Below are positions 1-11,249 of a DNA stretch of 64,000 nt, piece after piece (the stretch's first letter is position 1; every line of letters starts with the position of its first letter). This stretch comes from Perognathus longimembris pacificus (taxonomy: Eukaryota > Chordata > Mammalia > Rodentia > Heteromyidae). The notes below the pieces were generated by a model. That model searched no databases. It had not been told where the DNA came from and saw only the letters and a program-made list of their open reading frames with translations. The stretch is taken from NCBI RefSeq assembly GCF_023159225.1, contig NC_063168.1, forward strand, positions 54,291,398 to 54,355,397, given 5' to 3'. The translations under genes and the position numbers were made by a program.

Positions 1-2264
1 AGTGTCAGGTAAGATACCACCAGTTCTTCCTTGGCTCTGTAAACGCAGGCAATACTTGATCTCTGCCCAGCATTTCTCAATCATAAAAACACAGATCTTA
101 TGACTGGAGAAGGTCAGAACAATGCCATCTGACTCAGTTCCCCTGACTTTAGGTAGGTAACTACTGAATTCCTTTAAACAAACTAAGGTGAAAGGAAGCT
201 GAGATTGCTGAGGGAATTTTATTTAAATCACTGAGCCTTTAAGAGATGGAGGGGGGATCCAGAAACCATGGCTGAGGCTTTTCTTCTCCCTCTTTTATAA
301 TGTTATTCTCACACATAAGTATCTGATGATATTTGCCTTTTTGCACAACTCAAAATCCATTACAAGACAAGCTAGGACATAACAAACATACTCACACTCT
401 TCTGATTGAAGCTCAGAAATGTATTAGGTCTCTCATTTTTATGTCATATACAGTGGTAATAAGTATTCCTAAAATTTGCCTGAAGTATAGGAACTCATTG
501 CTTTTGAAAAGCACACAGCATGGCCAGTCTTTTTCAGGATAGTTAAAAAACAATACTCCTATTTTGATTTCTAAAGATAACAGTTCCTAAAACTCAATCC
601 TTTTCTTCATTTGAACTATGTAGTCCTAAACCTGTATTTCAATAATTGTATTTTGTTTAAGCAAGGTTCTCAATTGCAGTGACATTTGTCTTTACACTGA
701 GCCTTGTCCTTCGATCTCACAGCTTACATATAGGGATACTTCATGTTATGAGGTCCAAAGGGGTCAGACTAACTAACAACAAAGTCTAGTTGAGGTAGAA
801 CATCTCAAGGCAGCTCTGCCTCATTTGGGCAAGTCTCTGCAATCCTGAAAGGAAGGATTACAATTCTCTAGCATGGGAATGGCTTTTTGTTCTATCACAG
901 CTTGAACCAGTTTGTTCATGGCCTTTGGATAAGAAGTTACCGCCAGTAGATGAGGCTCAGCAGACTCAGGTTTCATCCTGCCTCGCCAGAAATTCCGTTC
1001 TGTTTTGAATCTGAGTTGTTTGTTTATGGTTTTTGTTTTGAAATGCTACAGAAGACAGGCTTCATCTCTAGTTACAGCTTATATCTATTTTTTAACCTTG
1101 TGATAGCCAGAGTAGTTAATTATTGAAGACTTAGCTAAAATTCCCCCCCCAAAGTAGATGCTTTAAATTCTCAAACACTAGAAATGTAAAAATGACAAAA
1201 TTCTAAAATATAGTTAGCACTTAATTTCTTCCTTAGATATTCCTCAGATGAATACACTTAGGATAATTCACATAGGTCTGTAATACTTGGGTTTGATTAA
1301 CATATATATACACATACATACATACATATATATGTAAAAGAAACCCTGGCACTATTTTTGCAGATTTTCCCAGTTTGCTCATCAGGTTACCTGTTCGAAC
1401 ACCAAGATTCTTAACAGGAAGACAGAGCTTACTACAATGACAGGTGCTGAAGGAGTGAGTGTCTCCTAAAAAAAACAGTTTCTATTAAAAGAAAAGAAGG
1501 TTTGCCTTTTGAGAAGAAAAGTCAGCTTGAATGTACTGGTTCCAAGGACTTTATCTCCAAGTTCTTTCTCACAGAATTCTCAGCCAACATTAACTGGATA
1601 AAAACGATACTAGTCCCCAAGTAAAGGAAGGCGTCACAGTTAAGAATAAGCAGTACAGTGAAACCACACTTACACTAGGAACTGAGAATAGAGGATATTT
1701 TAATTCAGAGCAGTTCTCCTTTTCAGCTTCACCCTGAGCTGTACCACACTTTCCAATGAACACACAAAGCAAATCCATAGTAAACTTGCAATACTCTTGT
1801 GAAAAGACAAACTGCCCTGGGGGGGGGGGCAGGAGGAGAGCACCCCAGATATGCTCTGGCCCTCACTGTCAGAAAATCATATCCCATCAAGCTTAAGATA
1901 TCACCTTTTAAAAATATATGTAATTTTGGCATAGCTCTTTGAAAAGGCCCAGAGCCACAAAACCAATCAGTGTTCATGTTCTGCAGTAATTGCAAGGGGG
2001 CTGGGAACTAACTACAACTGCACTTAGGTCAAGCCAGGAATGGCTGGTTCTGGGTACCAGTTCTTTTCTCTGGGACGAACATCTGAGGCCAGAATCCCCC
2101 CAGAGTTATGTGTGTCCACAAAGGAGATTTCTAAATTTACATATGGGGAAAGCCAACAAAGAAAAACGAGAAGGAATGGAAGCGAAGCGGGAGTAAATAT
2201 TTTAGAAAAAGCTTATTTGGTACTAAACACACAGTACTAGCAACTAGGTATATACAATAAAATT

Positions 2265-2460
2265 TCTTTTACACATTATCTATGCAGTCATACATAAACA
2301 TATGCACCATCTCTAATCTTCACAATAGTACTTGCTAGAAAGCTGACATCCATTTTCACACAAGAAAATAAGCCCACAAAAACTAAGCAATTTTAGTTTC
2401 ATGGTTAAAAAGAAGTTACAGGGCTGAGATTTGAACATACAGTTTGTCTAGCCCCAAGGC
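2265..2460 (-). mobile_element. Old MIR-like SINE fragment
   Basis: The order of features fits a reversed MIR: a TCTTCACAATAGTA-type core, a degraded block that in the family reads as an oligo(dT)-like motif before GAGGAAACTGAG, and a GGGCTGAGATTTGAAC stretch. It is strongly diverged. Confidence 0.45.
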
Positions 2461-5400
2461 CTAGTTTCTTTTTCCTTGAACATTCTGAACAAGAGGAATG
2501 AGAAAAGCAAGTGGGAGAGAAGCCGCCAGGTCTTAACTTGTTGCTATCCTGGGTTAAGGAAAACAAATAAACAATAAGCAGGTTGAGAATAGGCAGGCCC
2601 TGGGCTAAAGGCGGTGAGTGATTCTGCACAGCTCATAAACTCTAGGTGACACTCACCAGTGCTGATGGCCCAGGACCACACTTTAAGTAGCAAGACTCCG
2701 CATGCCTGCGTGAACGCCTTTACACGAGTGGTGTCACTACTTCTTAGCGGAGACCAGACCCACAGCAGACACTCTCAATAAACTTTTTGTCAGCATAAGG
2801 AGAATTCGTCGCTCAACAGGAAAACAAGCTTGAGCTGGGAGAATACACGGTTAAGCTCCAAAGGACTAGACTGGTTAGAGCTTGGTTTTGCAGCAGGTGG
2901 GCCTGGGGAGGAGGTGGCGCTGTGCCAGAGCAAGCTGTTTCCTTAGCTCAGGGCAGGCCCAACCCTGTGGTCACCACCAAAGTGAGCCCTCCAAGAGTTA
3001 GCTGCAACATCTTCCAGAATATAATGGGAAGGAAACTGGATATTACTGATTACAGTGAGATTAGGCCTCCTTCCTCCCCAAATGAAAATGAAAGTGGTTA
3101 AATTTACAATTCCCACCCCATAACAGAACATTTCAGAGCCCACATTTTACCCCAGACATGGAGATTTTGCAGTAGCTACTTAAATAAACAAGATAACAAA
3201 GAGGGGTTAAGGAAGAAAGGTAACAATTTCAGAGGCCTTAAAGTTTATCTTCATGCATTTGTGGTGTTGGATTATGGTTGAATGGGGGAGGAACTTGAAC
3301 AATTCACCTCTTTGTAAAAACTCTAACTCTTCACTACTGACAATCAAGAACTCAGGAAGATCGGGATAATGTAGAGCAAAGGAGTAAGCCTACATCAAGT
3401 TGTTTTACTTACTCTGGTTAGGAGGCTTGCTGACAGAAAGCCTTTTCCACAAGCCAATCATACTTCCTAGTTCTCCCCACCAATACAGTTCCTACCCTAC
3501 TATTAACCCCATTCTATGAATAAGTAAATGATATACACAAGAGTGCAGACTCTACCCCAGAGACCAAGTCTCACTGCACTCTCCTACCAAGGATAGGTAT
3601 TTCACACAAGGAATTAACTGGAGTTGGCGGAGAGAGGTAAGGAACTAAGATCTCTTAACTTGCAACTAATGAAAAACAGAGTTTTTGTGATTTTTTTTAC
3701 TTTTAATCCCCAATTGGACTTAGGATGAACACTTAAAATGTCAGTGTTAACTCTGAAAGTATGAGGTGTTTGGAGAGGTGACCAGGTACTGGCCAGGCAA
3801 GTGGCAGAGTAGGAGGAGGTGAGAAGTGCTCATCAAGTCACCGCCCAGTTCACTTCCCACTCATGTGCCTATGGGAACAAGCTAGAACAAAGAGAAAAAC
3901 ACTCTTAAAAGGAAACTTGCCACAGTGAATCATGTGAAGAATGCAGCCTCATCCTCAGACATGAAGAAACAATCTGCGTGGTGCCGCACAGGCTCTAAGA
4001 ATGGAAAGGCCCCTTTCCCTATCCAAACTGAGCTTCTACTCATACTTTTAAGCCTCATTCAAACTCAAATTCTCCTTTTCCACTTTCTCCTCAGATCCTG
4101 CAGTTCTTAGAACAGATTTCGCATGTTTCACTGCCCACTAATCATACACAGGTTCACAAAAATCACTTCTGCTTGGCTTGAACTTACATGATTATGTCAA
4201 ATTTTTCTGGTCCCTGTGAGAGTTCCCAGGATCCCAACTACCCCAAACCCCAACCGAAGGCCTTGTACAGAGTTGGAAAAAAAAAAAAAAAAGTCAATGA
4301 ACCAGTGATTGATTTCTATGCAAAAGTAGTCAGACCTTTGCAAATGCAAGCTTTGGAGAATTAGATCTTGAAGACAGCAGGCTTTCAATGTGTTATTCAT
4401 GCCTACTTGGCTAGCCTACCCTGTCTTCTTCCAATAATTAAACGAGCTTTACTGACCTGCCTCAATCCAAAATCCTAAGTGAAGTGTGCCATCTGGAACA
4501 CAGTGTTGGAGGACCTGTTTCATCAAGGACACTTACCTTCCAGAAACTCGTGGTTCACCTTCACCTTTCAACATACTGTATTTACATCCTACGGCTGCAC
4601 AGTTACCTCTCCTGCCAGCACCAATGCCTGGAAGTTGCTAAACATATCTAACATTTCCAGGAATTTGACAATTAATATCTAGAATGTTTTATATTATTCT
4701 TCAAAGAATGATATATTATCTAGGAGGCACTCGAATTTTTTTTTTCCTTTTTCCCATCAGTCTTTCATCCACTCAGTTATTCTGCACCTTCCTGACTCAA
4801 TCTGCTCTGCTGAAGGTTGGGTTTACAGGTATGCTACCATGCCCAGCTTTTTTCTCAGTCCCTTAGCTTGCCTCCTATGTCTCAAGCTGTTCATTCAGAC
4901 TACTGGACCCTACTCAAGCTATGAAAAACACAGAAACCGTACCAAATCACTAAAACCACTATATATATAAGGTCCAGTTTTAGGATTTTTTTCACTTTTC
5001 CTATAAAATTAACCTGAAAGCTTAAACTGTACTAACAAAATATTTCTTACAGGTTTTCTGCTCACCCATAACCATGTTAATGGGAGCAAACTACTCCAGG
5101 CTTGCTATTCTGCCTTTCTGCTATAAAGTATGCAACTCATTGTCCTTTGCTAAGTGTTTTATGTGACAGGACTCCTTAATAACAATGAGGATTCTATGAG
5201 ACTGAATCCTATCTTTGGTACAAGTGCAATGAATAGCTAGTCTCCCCATGTTTTGTCAATATTTACATAGGGGAGGAACTAATTACTTCCTTGTTTACTT
5301 GTATTAGTTTCTCTTCTCATACCCATAATTTTACATACCCCTTAGTTTCTCTTCTCATACCCATAATTTTATATACCCCGTGTTTGTGTTCTCTCTGGTA

Positions 5401-8324
5401 GAGTTCACTCTACCTAAAGACTTTTGAGATGGAGAGGAAAACCCATTACTCAAAACCCCATTATTCAAAGTCTGCAGATGTAGACTGCTAAACTTTTCTA
5501 ACTCTAGTATAAAGCATTAAATTTGCTCTTCCTCACCTTTAGTGATGAAAAACTAAAATTCATGAAATCTTAACTCCAAGAGACCAAGGAGAGCAGGCTA
5601 CAGACATGGGCTATGCACAAGCGACTGATGTGGAGGGCCCCACACTGGGTGGCCTCCTGGAGCCACTCCAAAGGGGCCTCAGCTCAGATCTACACATCTT
5701 CCTATGGCCACCACCTCCACTGACTGTCCTCCAGGGATAAGCAAAGAAACTTGGAGCTCATGGCCAGTTTTTAAAACAAAAATCCTGTTCTTTGCTGCAA
5801 GTATCCACTACACATACTGAGTTAGTTCTCTTCACTGCCCTGTGAAAAATGGTGAGAAGAAACAGCTAAAATAGCTGAGGGGAAAGAAAAGGAAAAGACT
5901 TTTCTGAAAGAGGAGCTTTTAAATGGCAGTGGTTTAAAAAAGGGGGGGAGGAGACTAAGTTCTGTAAAGACTGAAGCCACAGAGTAAATATTCACATGGG
6001 GGGAGGTGGGAAGGGGAAGTTGGTACTTACCTACCTGCAGTAGGTATAACAAGGTTCTCAGAGAGGACTCAAGAGGGTCCACTGACTCCTAATCACTCTG
6101 TCCTTACAAATTGTCAAATTCAAGATATCAACTTGCCCTTCTTCTACTCAGACAAAAAGGCTGTCAAGTTTCTTCACCTTGCCCCACCCCTTCCAGAAGC
6201 ATAAAATACTAATCCTCAAAAACTGGCCTTCATTCCTTTAGTTCAAAATACAGTTCTCCCTGTCCAATCAAAACATTCTTTCTAGACAATCTCACTTCAT
6301 TAGTTTTCCAAACCTCTAATCCCCCAAAGAGATCTCCCATCCAGATTGCTTCCCCTGGGGTTAGAAGCCAAACTTGTTTCTTTGGCCTCTAGGTGATTCT
6401 CTTCTGCCTTCCCCACCACCCCTACCCCAGGCAGACTGCCTAGCCAAGAAAGCAGGTTCTGCAGAAGGCAATGGAGACAGAAGGGGACTGTACCCTCCCA
6501 GGGGCCAAAAGCCCCCTTTTAAGACTGCAAGCACAGAAGGAACTTTAGGTACCTGGCTCCATTCCAGAGTTTGCACACATAGTCAAAATTACTTAATAAC
6601 AATCTACATTCTGCTGTGAAGAAATCGAAGTACACATCTCATATGAGTCACAGGACACAACTCCTCACTTTACCTAGCTTTCAGCCATTTATTTTTTTTT
6701 CCTTTGGGGTTCTTTCTCTGGCCAAGATTGTTCATCACTGAGAACCTACCATGTGAGCCAGTGGTAAAACAGGTCTATTTTGATCCATGATTTATCTAAC
6801 TCATTTTGTGAGCTGCTGTTGAAAACCTGTCTTTACCCACACACAAAGCCAACATGGGAGTAAACATCACTTCAAGTTGGCAAACAGCGATATAATGTGT
6901 TCAAATCTTGTCATTGAAAGCAGGTAGATTAGTCATGATAATATTTCTGTAACATGCAATATGTGTTCTCAGTATAGCCAAAGTTTCAAGACTTTTCATT
7001 AACAGATACAACCAGTAGGGGTCATTTTAGTGCAAAAATTGCAGCACAAGAGTTTTACATGAATATACCAATTCCTATTCATATTAGTTATGATAATCAT
7101 ACATAAGTTTCTGAATAAAAATGGAAACTGAGAAATGCTGGCCATTGAGAACTTTCTTAGAGAGTAGCAGGAAAAAAATAAGCGGGCAAAGTCAGCACCT
7201 TCTAGATAATTAGTGACACCTAAAGACTTCTAATTCTTAAAAAAGAAAAAGGGTTACACACTAATCATATATGCTTTCCATAAATCATGTAATAATGTGA
7301 AATTGTTTGTAATTTTAGACACAAAGCTGACAATATCTGTCTACATCCAACCATTCTATCATGCCAGAAAGCACTGTCCTTTTTCATGGATCTAGAATGA
7401 AACTTGACTGCTGCTTTTAGAATTCTTAGAATTAAAAAATAAAATGTTTAAGTACCTTGAGAATGCTATTTTGGTTTCTGAAAACAGGCCTACTAAAAGA
7501 AAATGCATCTCTAGAGAACATTAATTGAAATATAATCATGTCAAGAAATACTTTCCAAGCATTTTCAAAGCTAACACCAAGTGCACGGGTGTTACCAGAA
7601 GAAAGGAAGCCATGAGGGATCGCATCATTCCAGAGGAATGAAAGGCTCACCAACAAACTGCCAAAATAACTCCATACTGTGACACGCAATGTTGCTGCCA
7701 AAACACTTGATTACTGTAAATGTTCCTGAACAGTTCCTTCTCCAGAAACACACGAGGAGGAAACAAACAGGGTTTAGAATCTCTAGAACCTCCAAGAGTC
7801 CTCGGAGCACAGCAGATTCCACTGCCTTTAACCTTGTCTCCTGCTGGTTGTTCTTTGCAGATTTATGGGAGGCTGGATCAAGTTATGCTCCAAAGTGGTA
7901 AAGTTCAAAGACGCTTTAGTCTAAGTCATTCACAACTCCCGAAGTCAAACACATAAAACTGTATCAGGGTCAGTGTGATGGCCATTTATTTGTCCTGATA
8001 GGAGAAACAAGCCCATTGTCACAGAATAGGGCGTCACACAGGGGTGGGAGGCTTGCTTCTGTGTTTGAGGCAAACAGGGTCTTCTAACAATGTCCACATT
8101 ACATAGGACTGCAGCTGTGAAGGGCCCCCTCCCCTCCCAGAAGAATTGCCTCCACTAACTTTCAAGCCAGAAAGGTCCCCTCAGCTTTCCAACAGTCCAA
8201 ACCTCTAACAACTACAAGGTAAAAATAAATACGAGTGTATTTAAAGAATGTCACACCACTGAAGCCTTTTTAAAAAAAACAATCATTTTTATCCTCAGGC
8301 TGCTACCTTCTTTTCAGTATCCCC

Positions 8325-8365
8325 CACGCACAACACGCACAACACGCACACACATACACACACAA
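8325..8365. repeat. CA-rich imperfect microsatellite
   Basis: Runs of CACGCACAA and CACA units in CRIM1 intron 1. Low complexity. Confidence 0.75.
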
Positions 8366-8586
8366 AGGATGCTCCAGAATAAACCCCTCCCAGTCTCCTA
8401 GGTGCTGTCTGTGGGTAGTGAGGGCAAAGGGCATCTGTCTCTCCTCACCACTCCCCAGCAAGCCCTGTGAGAACCACATCCTTGGCCCAGTATCAGTCAG
8501 AGCAGGGGCCCCACTTTTAACTGGCGCTCAGTGAGTCCTGCCTAGTAGTCAAATAAAAAGAATTCCTTGCCTCTCTCTCTCTCTCT

Positions 8587-8609
8587 GGACCCCAAGTGGC
8601 TTGGGGTCC
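8587..8609. other. Hairpin: perfect 10-bp stem, 3-base loop
   Basis: GGACCCCAAG and its exact reverse complement CTTGGGGTCC are separated by TGG. A short palindrome (ACCCCGGGGT) follows at once. The element lies in intron 1 next to a CT repeat (8572-8586). I see no promoter or terminator role. Confidence 0.8.
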
Positions 8610-9641
8610 ACCCCGGGGTGGAGGCAGCAGGCGCTGGGAGGGAGGCCCAGAGGCATCCACAGGAGTCCTCCAATCAGGGAGACTCCGCTATCCAATCTCT
8701 CCCTCTCTATCCGTGTAGGCACGCGGTGCGGTGGAGAAGCCAGCAGAGCAGACTCCCCGGCTGTCAAACAAACAAAAAGGTGCCACCGGCCATACGCCTG
8801 GAAACACGCGGAGACCGGCTCTAACGTGGCGTCTCCAATAGTCAGCCACAACTTTGCACTCCCAGGTGCAACCCCCACCCCACCCCCTTTCCTCCTAGCC
8901 GAGGAAAAGCCTTTGACCGCTTACAATAGGCAAATAAATGAGTAACCACCCAACGTAACTTCGCCTGGCCTGACAGATTCCGGAGCTGAAACTGATTTAT
9001 AGGCGAAGGAGGAGGAAGGAGGTGTAGGAGTGAAGGAAGAGCGCAAGGGAAAAATCATCAGAGGCACACAAGGGGAGTGTGAGCCGGAGGCACGTCCCGG
9101 CCGGCCGGCCGGCCGACAGCAAAGCGCTCCGCGGCGGCCCGGGGTACGGCGCCCGGTGCCACACTGCGCTATGCGGGGAGGGACCCGCGCCTCTGCAGTG
9201 CCCTCCGCCCACCGCACCCCTAGCTCGGGGGCGAGGGCCGGGCCACCCCCACCAGCTTAAGCTGGTACCGTCACCCGGGTGTGGGTCAGAGCGGGGATCC
9301 AGGGGCGCGATTGCACACCCACCCACCCACCCCGTGACATCCAACCTCATCTGAAGCAGCTAGGGGTCGGGGAGGACAGGAAGCGAAGATGCAGGAGCAC
9401 TAGGGGTGGGGGCATCACCCCGCAGGGGTTACTGGGCGGGGAGGGGGTTGGCACCATCCCGGGGGGCGGCCCCGGTCCTCCAGCTGAGCCCCGCTCCGAG
9501 GCGCGGGGGGGGGGGGGGGCGGCGGGCGGGGAGGTCTCAGCCAAACTTTGTTGGGCGCAGTCAGCGCCGAGGGGGCGGCGCGGGCCAGGTAGGAGGGGTG
9601 GCGTGGGGGTGAGGGCAGGGGAGGAGGCGGGGGAGGGGTGG

Positions 9642-9650
9642 CCGTACCTT
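9642..9650 (-). other. CRIM1: CRIM1 exon 1 splice donor
   Basis: Read on the minus strand the junction is AAG|GTACGG, with the last exon base at 9648 and the intron starting at 9647. It fits the donor consensus at -2 to +3. It splits a codon after its first base (phase 1 intron), and the protein up to this point matches the end of CRIM1 exon 1 as I remember it. Past the junction the translation turns into low-complexity Pro-rich sequence, which is intronic. Confidence 0.9.
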
Positions 9651-9978
9651 CGCAGACGCCCACTTCGTACTCGGTGATGGAGTGGCCATTGAGCGGGGGG
9701 CGGATGACACAGCGCAGCCCCCGGTCGCAAGCTCCGTAGAGCCCGTAGGCGCCGCCGCAGGTCTCGTTCCTCTGGCGGGCGCACATGTAGCAGCAGTTGC
9801 AGACGCCCTGCACGATGCTCCCCGGACAGTTGCGGGGCTCCTCGCACTTGGACTCGTCGCAAGGCAGGCAGACCACCGCCCGGGTGCCGGAGCGCGCCAG
9901 CAGCAGCAGCAGCACCAGCAGCGAGACCAGGAGGTGCCCGCAGCCGGCCAGCCCCCTGCCCCCCGCCACCAAGTACAT
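9648..9978 (-). CDS. CRIM1: CRIM1 exon 1, coding part (signal peptide and IGFBP-like domain)
   Basis: This exon encodes the first 110 residues of CRIM1 plus one base of the next codon. CRIM1 is a type I membrane protein, about 1,030 residues in human, with an N-terminal IGFBP-like module, antistasin-like repeats and von Willebrand C repeats. It binds BMPs and related ligands in the secretory pathway and at the cell surface. Seen here: a hydrophobic Leu-rich signal core at about residues 15-28, then 12 cysteines (37, 40, 45, 51, 60, 62, 63, 66, 74, 84, 90, 109), the number expected for an IGFBP N-terminal domain, and an N-glycosylation sequon at N71-E-T. The segment CLPCDESKCEEPRNCPGS is the part I recognise as CRIM1. 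The ATG has A at -3, and no ATG occurs in the roughly 610 bases upstream, which supports this start. The frame stays open past 9648 to 9415, but a good splice donor ends the exon. All later exons lie beyond the left edge. Confidence 0.96.
9898..9912 (-). repeat. CRIM1: (CTG)5 in the CRIM1 signal peptide codons
   Basis: Five CAG triplets on the plus strand read as CTG (Leu) on the coding strand and, with neighbouring Leu codons, form the hydrophobic core of the signal peptide. Change in repeat number would add or remove Leu residues without shifting frame. Confidence 0.85.
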
Positions 9979-10592
9979 CCTCCTGCGCGGCCGCCGCCGC
10001 CGCCTCCTCCTCCTCGCAGCCGGGCCGGGAGCGGGGCTGGAGCCGTCCCCTCGTCCCCTGCGCGGGGCACCCGCAGCCCGCGGTCCTCGCCGCCCCCCTC
10101 GGGGCCCCCGGGGCGCGCCTCCTCTCGCGGGGCGAGGCCCCCGCCCCTCCTGCGGGCCGAGCCGACCCCGAGCCCACTAGCGTTGGCGCCAGCGGCAGCG
10201 GTGGCTCCCCCTCCTCTTCCTCCTCCTCCTCCTCCCGGGAGGCAGGGAGGGGGAAAAGAGAGAGAGCGAGAGAGAGAGAAAGAGAGGGAGGGAGGAAAAA
10301 AAAGTTTCCTCCCGGCAGCTCCGGTTCAACCCAAACTTCTGGCGGCGGCGGCGGCGGTGGCTGCGCTCAGCTCCGGCCGGGGCTGGCGGCGCCTCCTCCT
10401 CCCTTCTCCTCCTCCCTCGTCCGGGTCGGCCGGCCGGCCTCGCGGCGGCAGTGGCGGCGACGACGGCAACACCACAGCCTCCCTCCGGGCCGGTGCCCGC
10501 CTCCGAAACCACCGAGTGGGCGCGGTGGCGCAGCAGCAGCAGAAGGTCGGCCGCGTCCGCTCCGCTCCGCTCCGCGCGCCCGGCTCGCCTCA
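9979..10592 (-). other. CRIM1: Predicted CRIM1 5' untranslated leader
   Basis: This is inferred to run from a start site about 30 bases downstream of the CATAAA element to the ATG. There is no ATG on the minus strand in the interval, so no ATG-initiated upstream ORF. It contains GGC and GGA triplet runs, a purine/pyrimidine tract of the GA/CT type (10258-10300 on the plus strand) and GGAGC repeats near 10555-10577. The 5' end is a prediction from promoter elements, not observed. Confidence 0.5.
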
Positions 10593-10615
10593 CTCCTGCG
10601 CGGCTCCTCCGGGCG

Positions 10616-10626
10616 CTTGTTTATGG
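10616..10626 (-). promoter_or_regulatory. CRIM1: TATA-like element (CCATAAACAAG)
   Basis: On the minus strand this reads CCATAAACAAG, an AT-rich island inside otherwise GC-rich promoter DNA. It lies about 90 bases downstream of an inverted CCAAT box, a usual spacing. If used, it would place a start site near 10585-10595. It is a weak match to the TATA consensus. Confidence 0.4.
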
Positions 10627-10709
10627 CTGGAGCCGCCGCCGCTCGGGCTGTGCCCTCCCCTCCTCCCTCCTCCCCCAGACTTCGCCCCCCCCCCCGCGCT
10701 GCGCGCCGC

Positions 10710-10718
10710 TCATTGGCT
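10710..10718 (-). promoter_or_regulatory. CRIM1: CCAAT box (NF-Y type)
   Basis: The minus strand reads AGCCAATGA, a close match to the NF-Y site including its flanks. It sits about 730 bases upstream of the CRIM1 start codon and about 90 bases upstream of the TATA-like element. NF-Y boxes commonly lie 60-100 bases upstream of the start site in CpG-island promoters. Confidence 0.55.
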
Positions 10719-11249
10719 GCACACACCCCCCCCTCCCCGGCCGGGCCAGGCCGGCCCCCTCCCCGCCCCTCCCCCTCCCGCCCTCCCCGCTCGCGCCCTC
10801 CCCGCCGAGCCCTCCCTCCCTCCACGCCTCCTCCTCCGCCTCCAGCTGCCCCCCTCCTCGGGCTCCTCTTCTTCTCAGAGCCGGGCGCTTGGAGCCGGCC
10901 CCGGCTGCTCGGGCCCCGGCCCCGCGGGCGCGCTGCGGATCGGCTCCTGGGGCGCACCGCGAGCACTCCGAGTCGCGGCGTCCCGAGTGTCCACCCTCGG
11001 CCTAGGAACGCCGAGGGCGAGAACGCTGCACCTCCTGGGGGGGGGGGGAAAGAGGGAGGAGTACTGAATTCCAACACTGATGGGGGACCCCCCAGCCCCG
11101 TACCTTCTCCTAGGCGCTCCCGGGACGGGGCGATCGCTGCCGCCCAAGCCGGGCACCCGCTGGATGGAAACCGCGCCCCTTCCGCGGCCCCCCAAGGCCA
11201 GGGGGAGCGAATGCGCGGAGCCTTCGCCAAGTGGAATGAGAATCCATCT

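Larger units (their letters stand above)
1..9647 (-). other. CRIM1: CRIM1 intron 1, 5' portion
   Basis: All sequence from the exon 1 donor to the left edge is intron 1; no second exon is visible. It is notably poor in young SINEs compared with the flank to the right of 13 kb. Open frames here are short and show no protein family signature. I see a MIR-like piece near 2265-2460, a B1-like scrap near 4815-4852, a CA-rich stretch near 8325-8365 and a strong hairpin at 8587-8609. The last 600 bases before the donor belong to the CpG island. Confidence 0.9.
9060..11240. promoter_or_regulatory. CRIM1: CpG island over the CRIM1 promoter, leader and exon 1
   Basis: The stretch is very GC-rich and dense in CpG, in sharp contrast to the AT-rich DNA on both sides. 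It holds GGCC repeats (9097-9114), a run of 15 G (9505-9519), GGC-type triplets (10341-10357) and long C-rich tracts (10680-10860). It covers the start of intron 1, exon 1, the 5' leader and the upstream promoter. This is typical of a broadly expressed developmental gene with a CpG-island promoter. The high GC removes stop codons, so long meaningless open frames appear in all six frames. Confidence 0.95.

Noticed and set aside
9415..9647. Extension of the CRIM1 frame beyond residue 110
   Set aside because: The frame remains open for 77 more codons but becomes Pro-rich low complexity right after a good splice donor; it is intron.
9347..10177. A 276-codon frame overlapping CRIM1 exon 1 in another frame
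   Set aside because: It begins at a GTG and has no homology that I can see. The overlapping frame starting at 9978 has the signal peptide and 12-cysteine CRIM1 pattern.
9682..11067. A 461-codon open frame on the plus strand across the CpG island
   Set aside because: It is antisense to CRIM1 exon 1 and its leader. Its product is Pro/Ala/Arg/Gly low complexity with runs coming from triplet repeats. GC-rich DNA lacks stop codons, so long frames are expected in every direction here.
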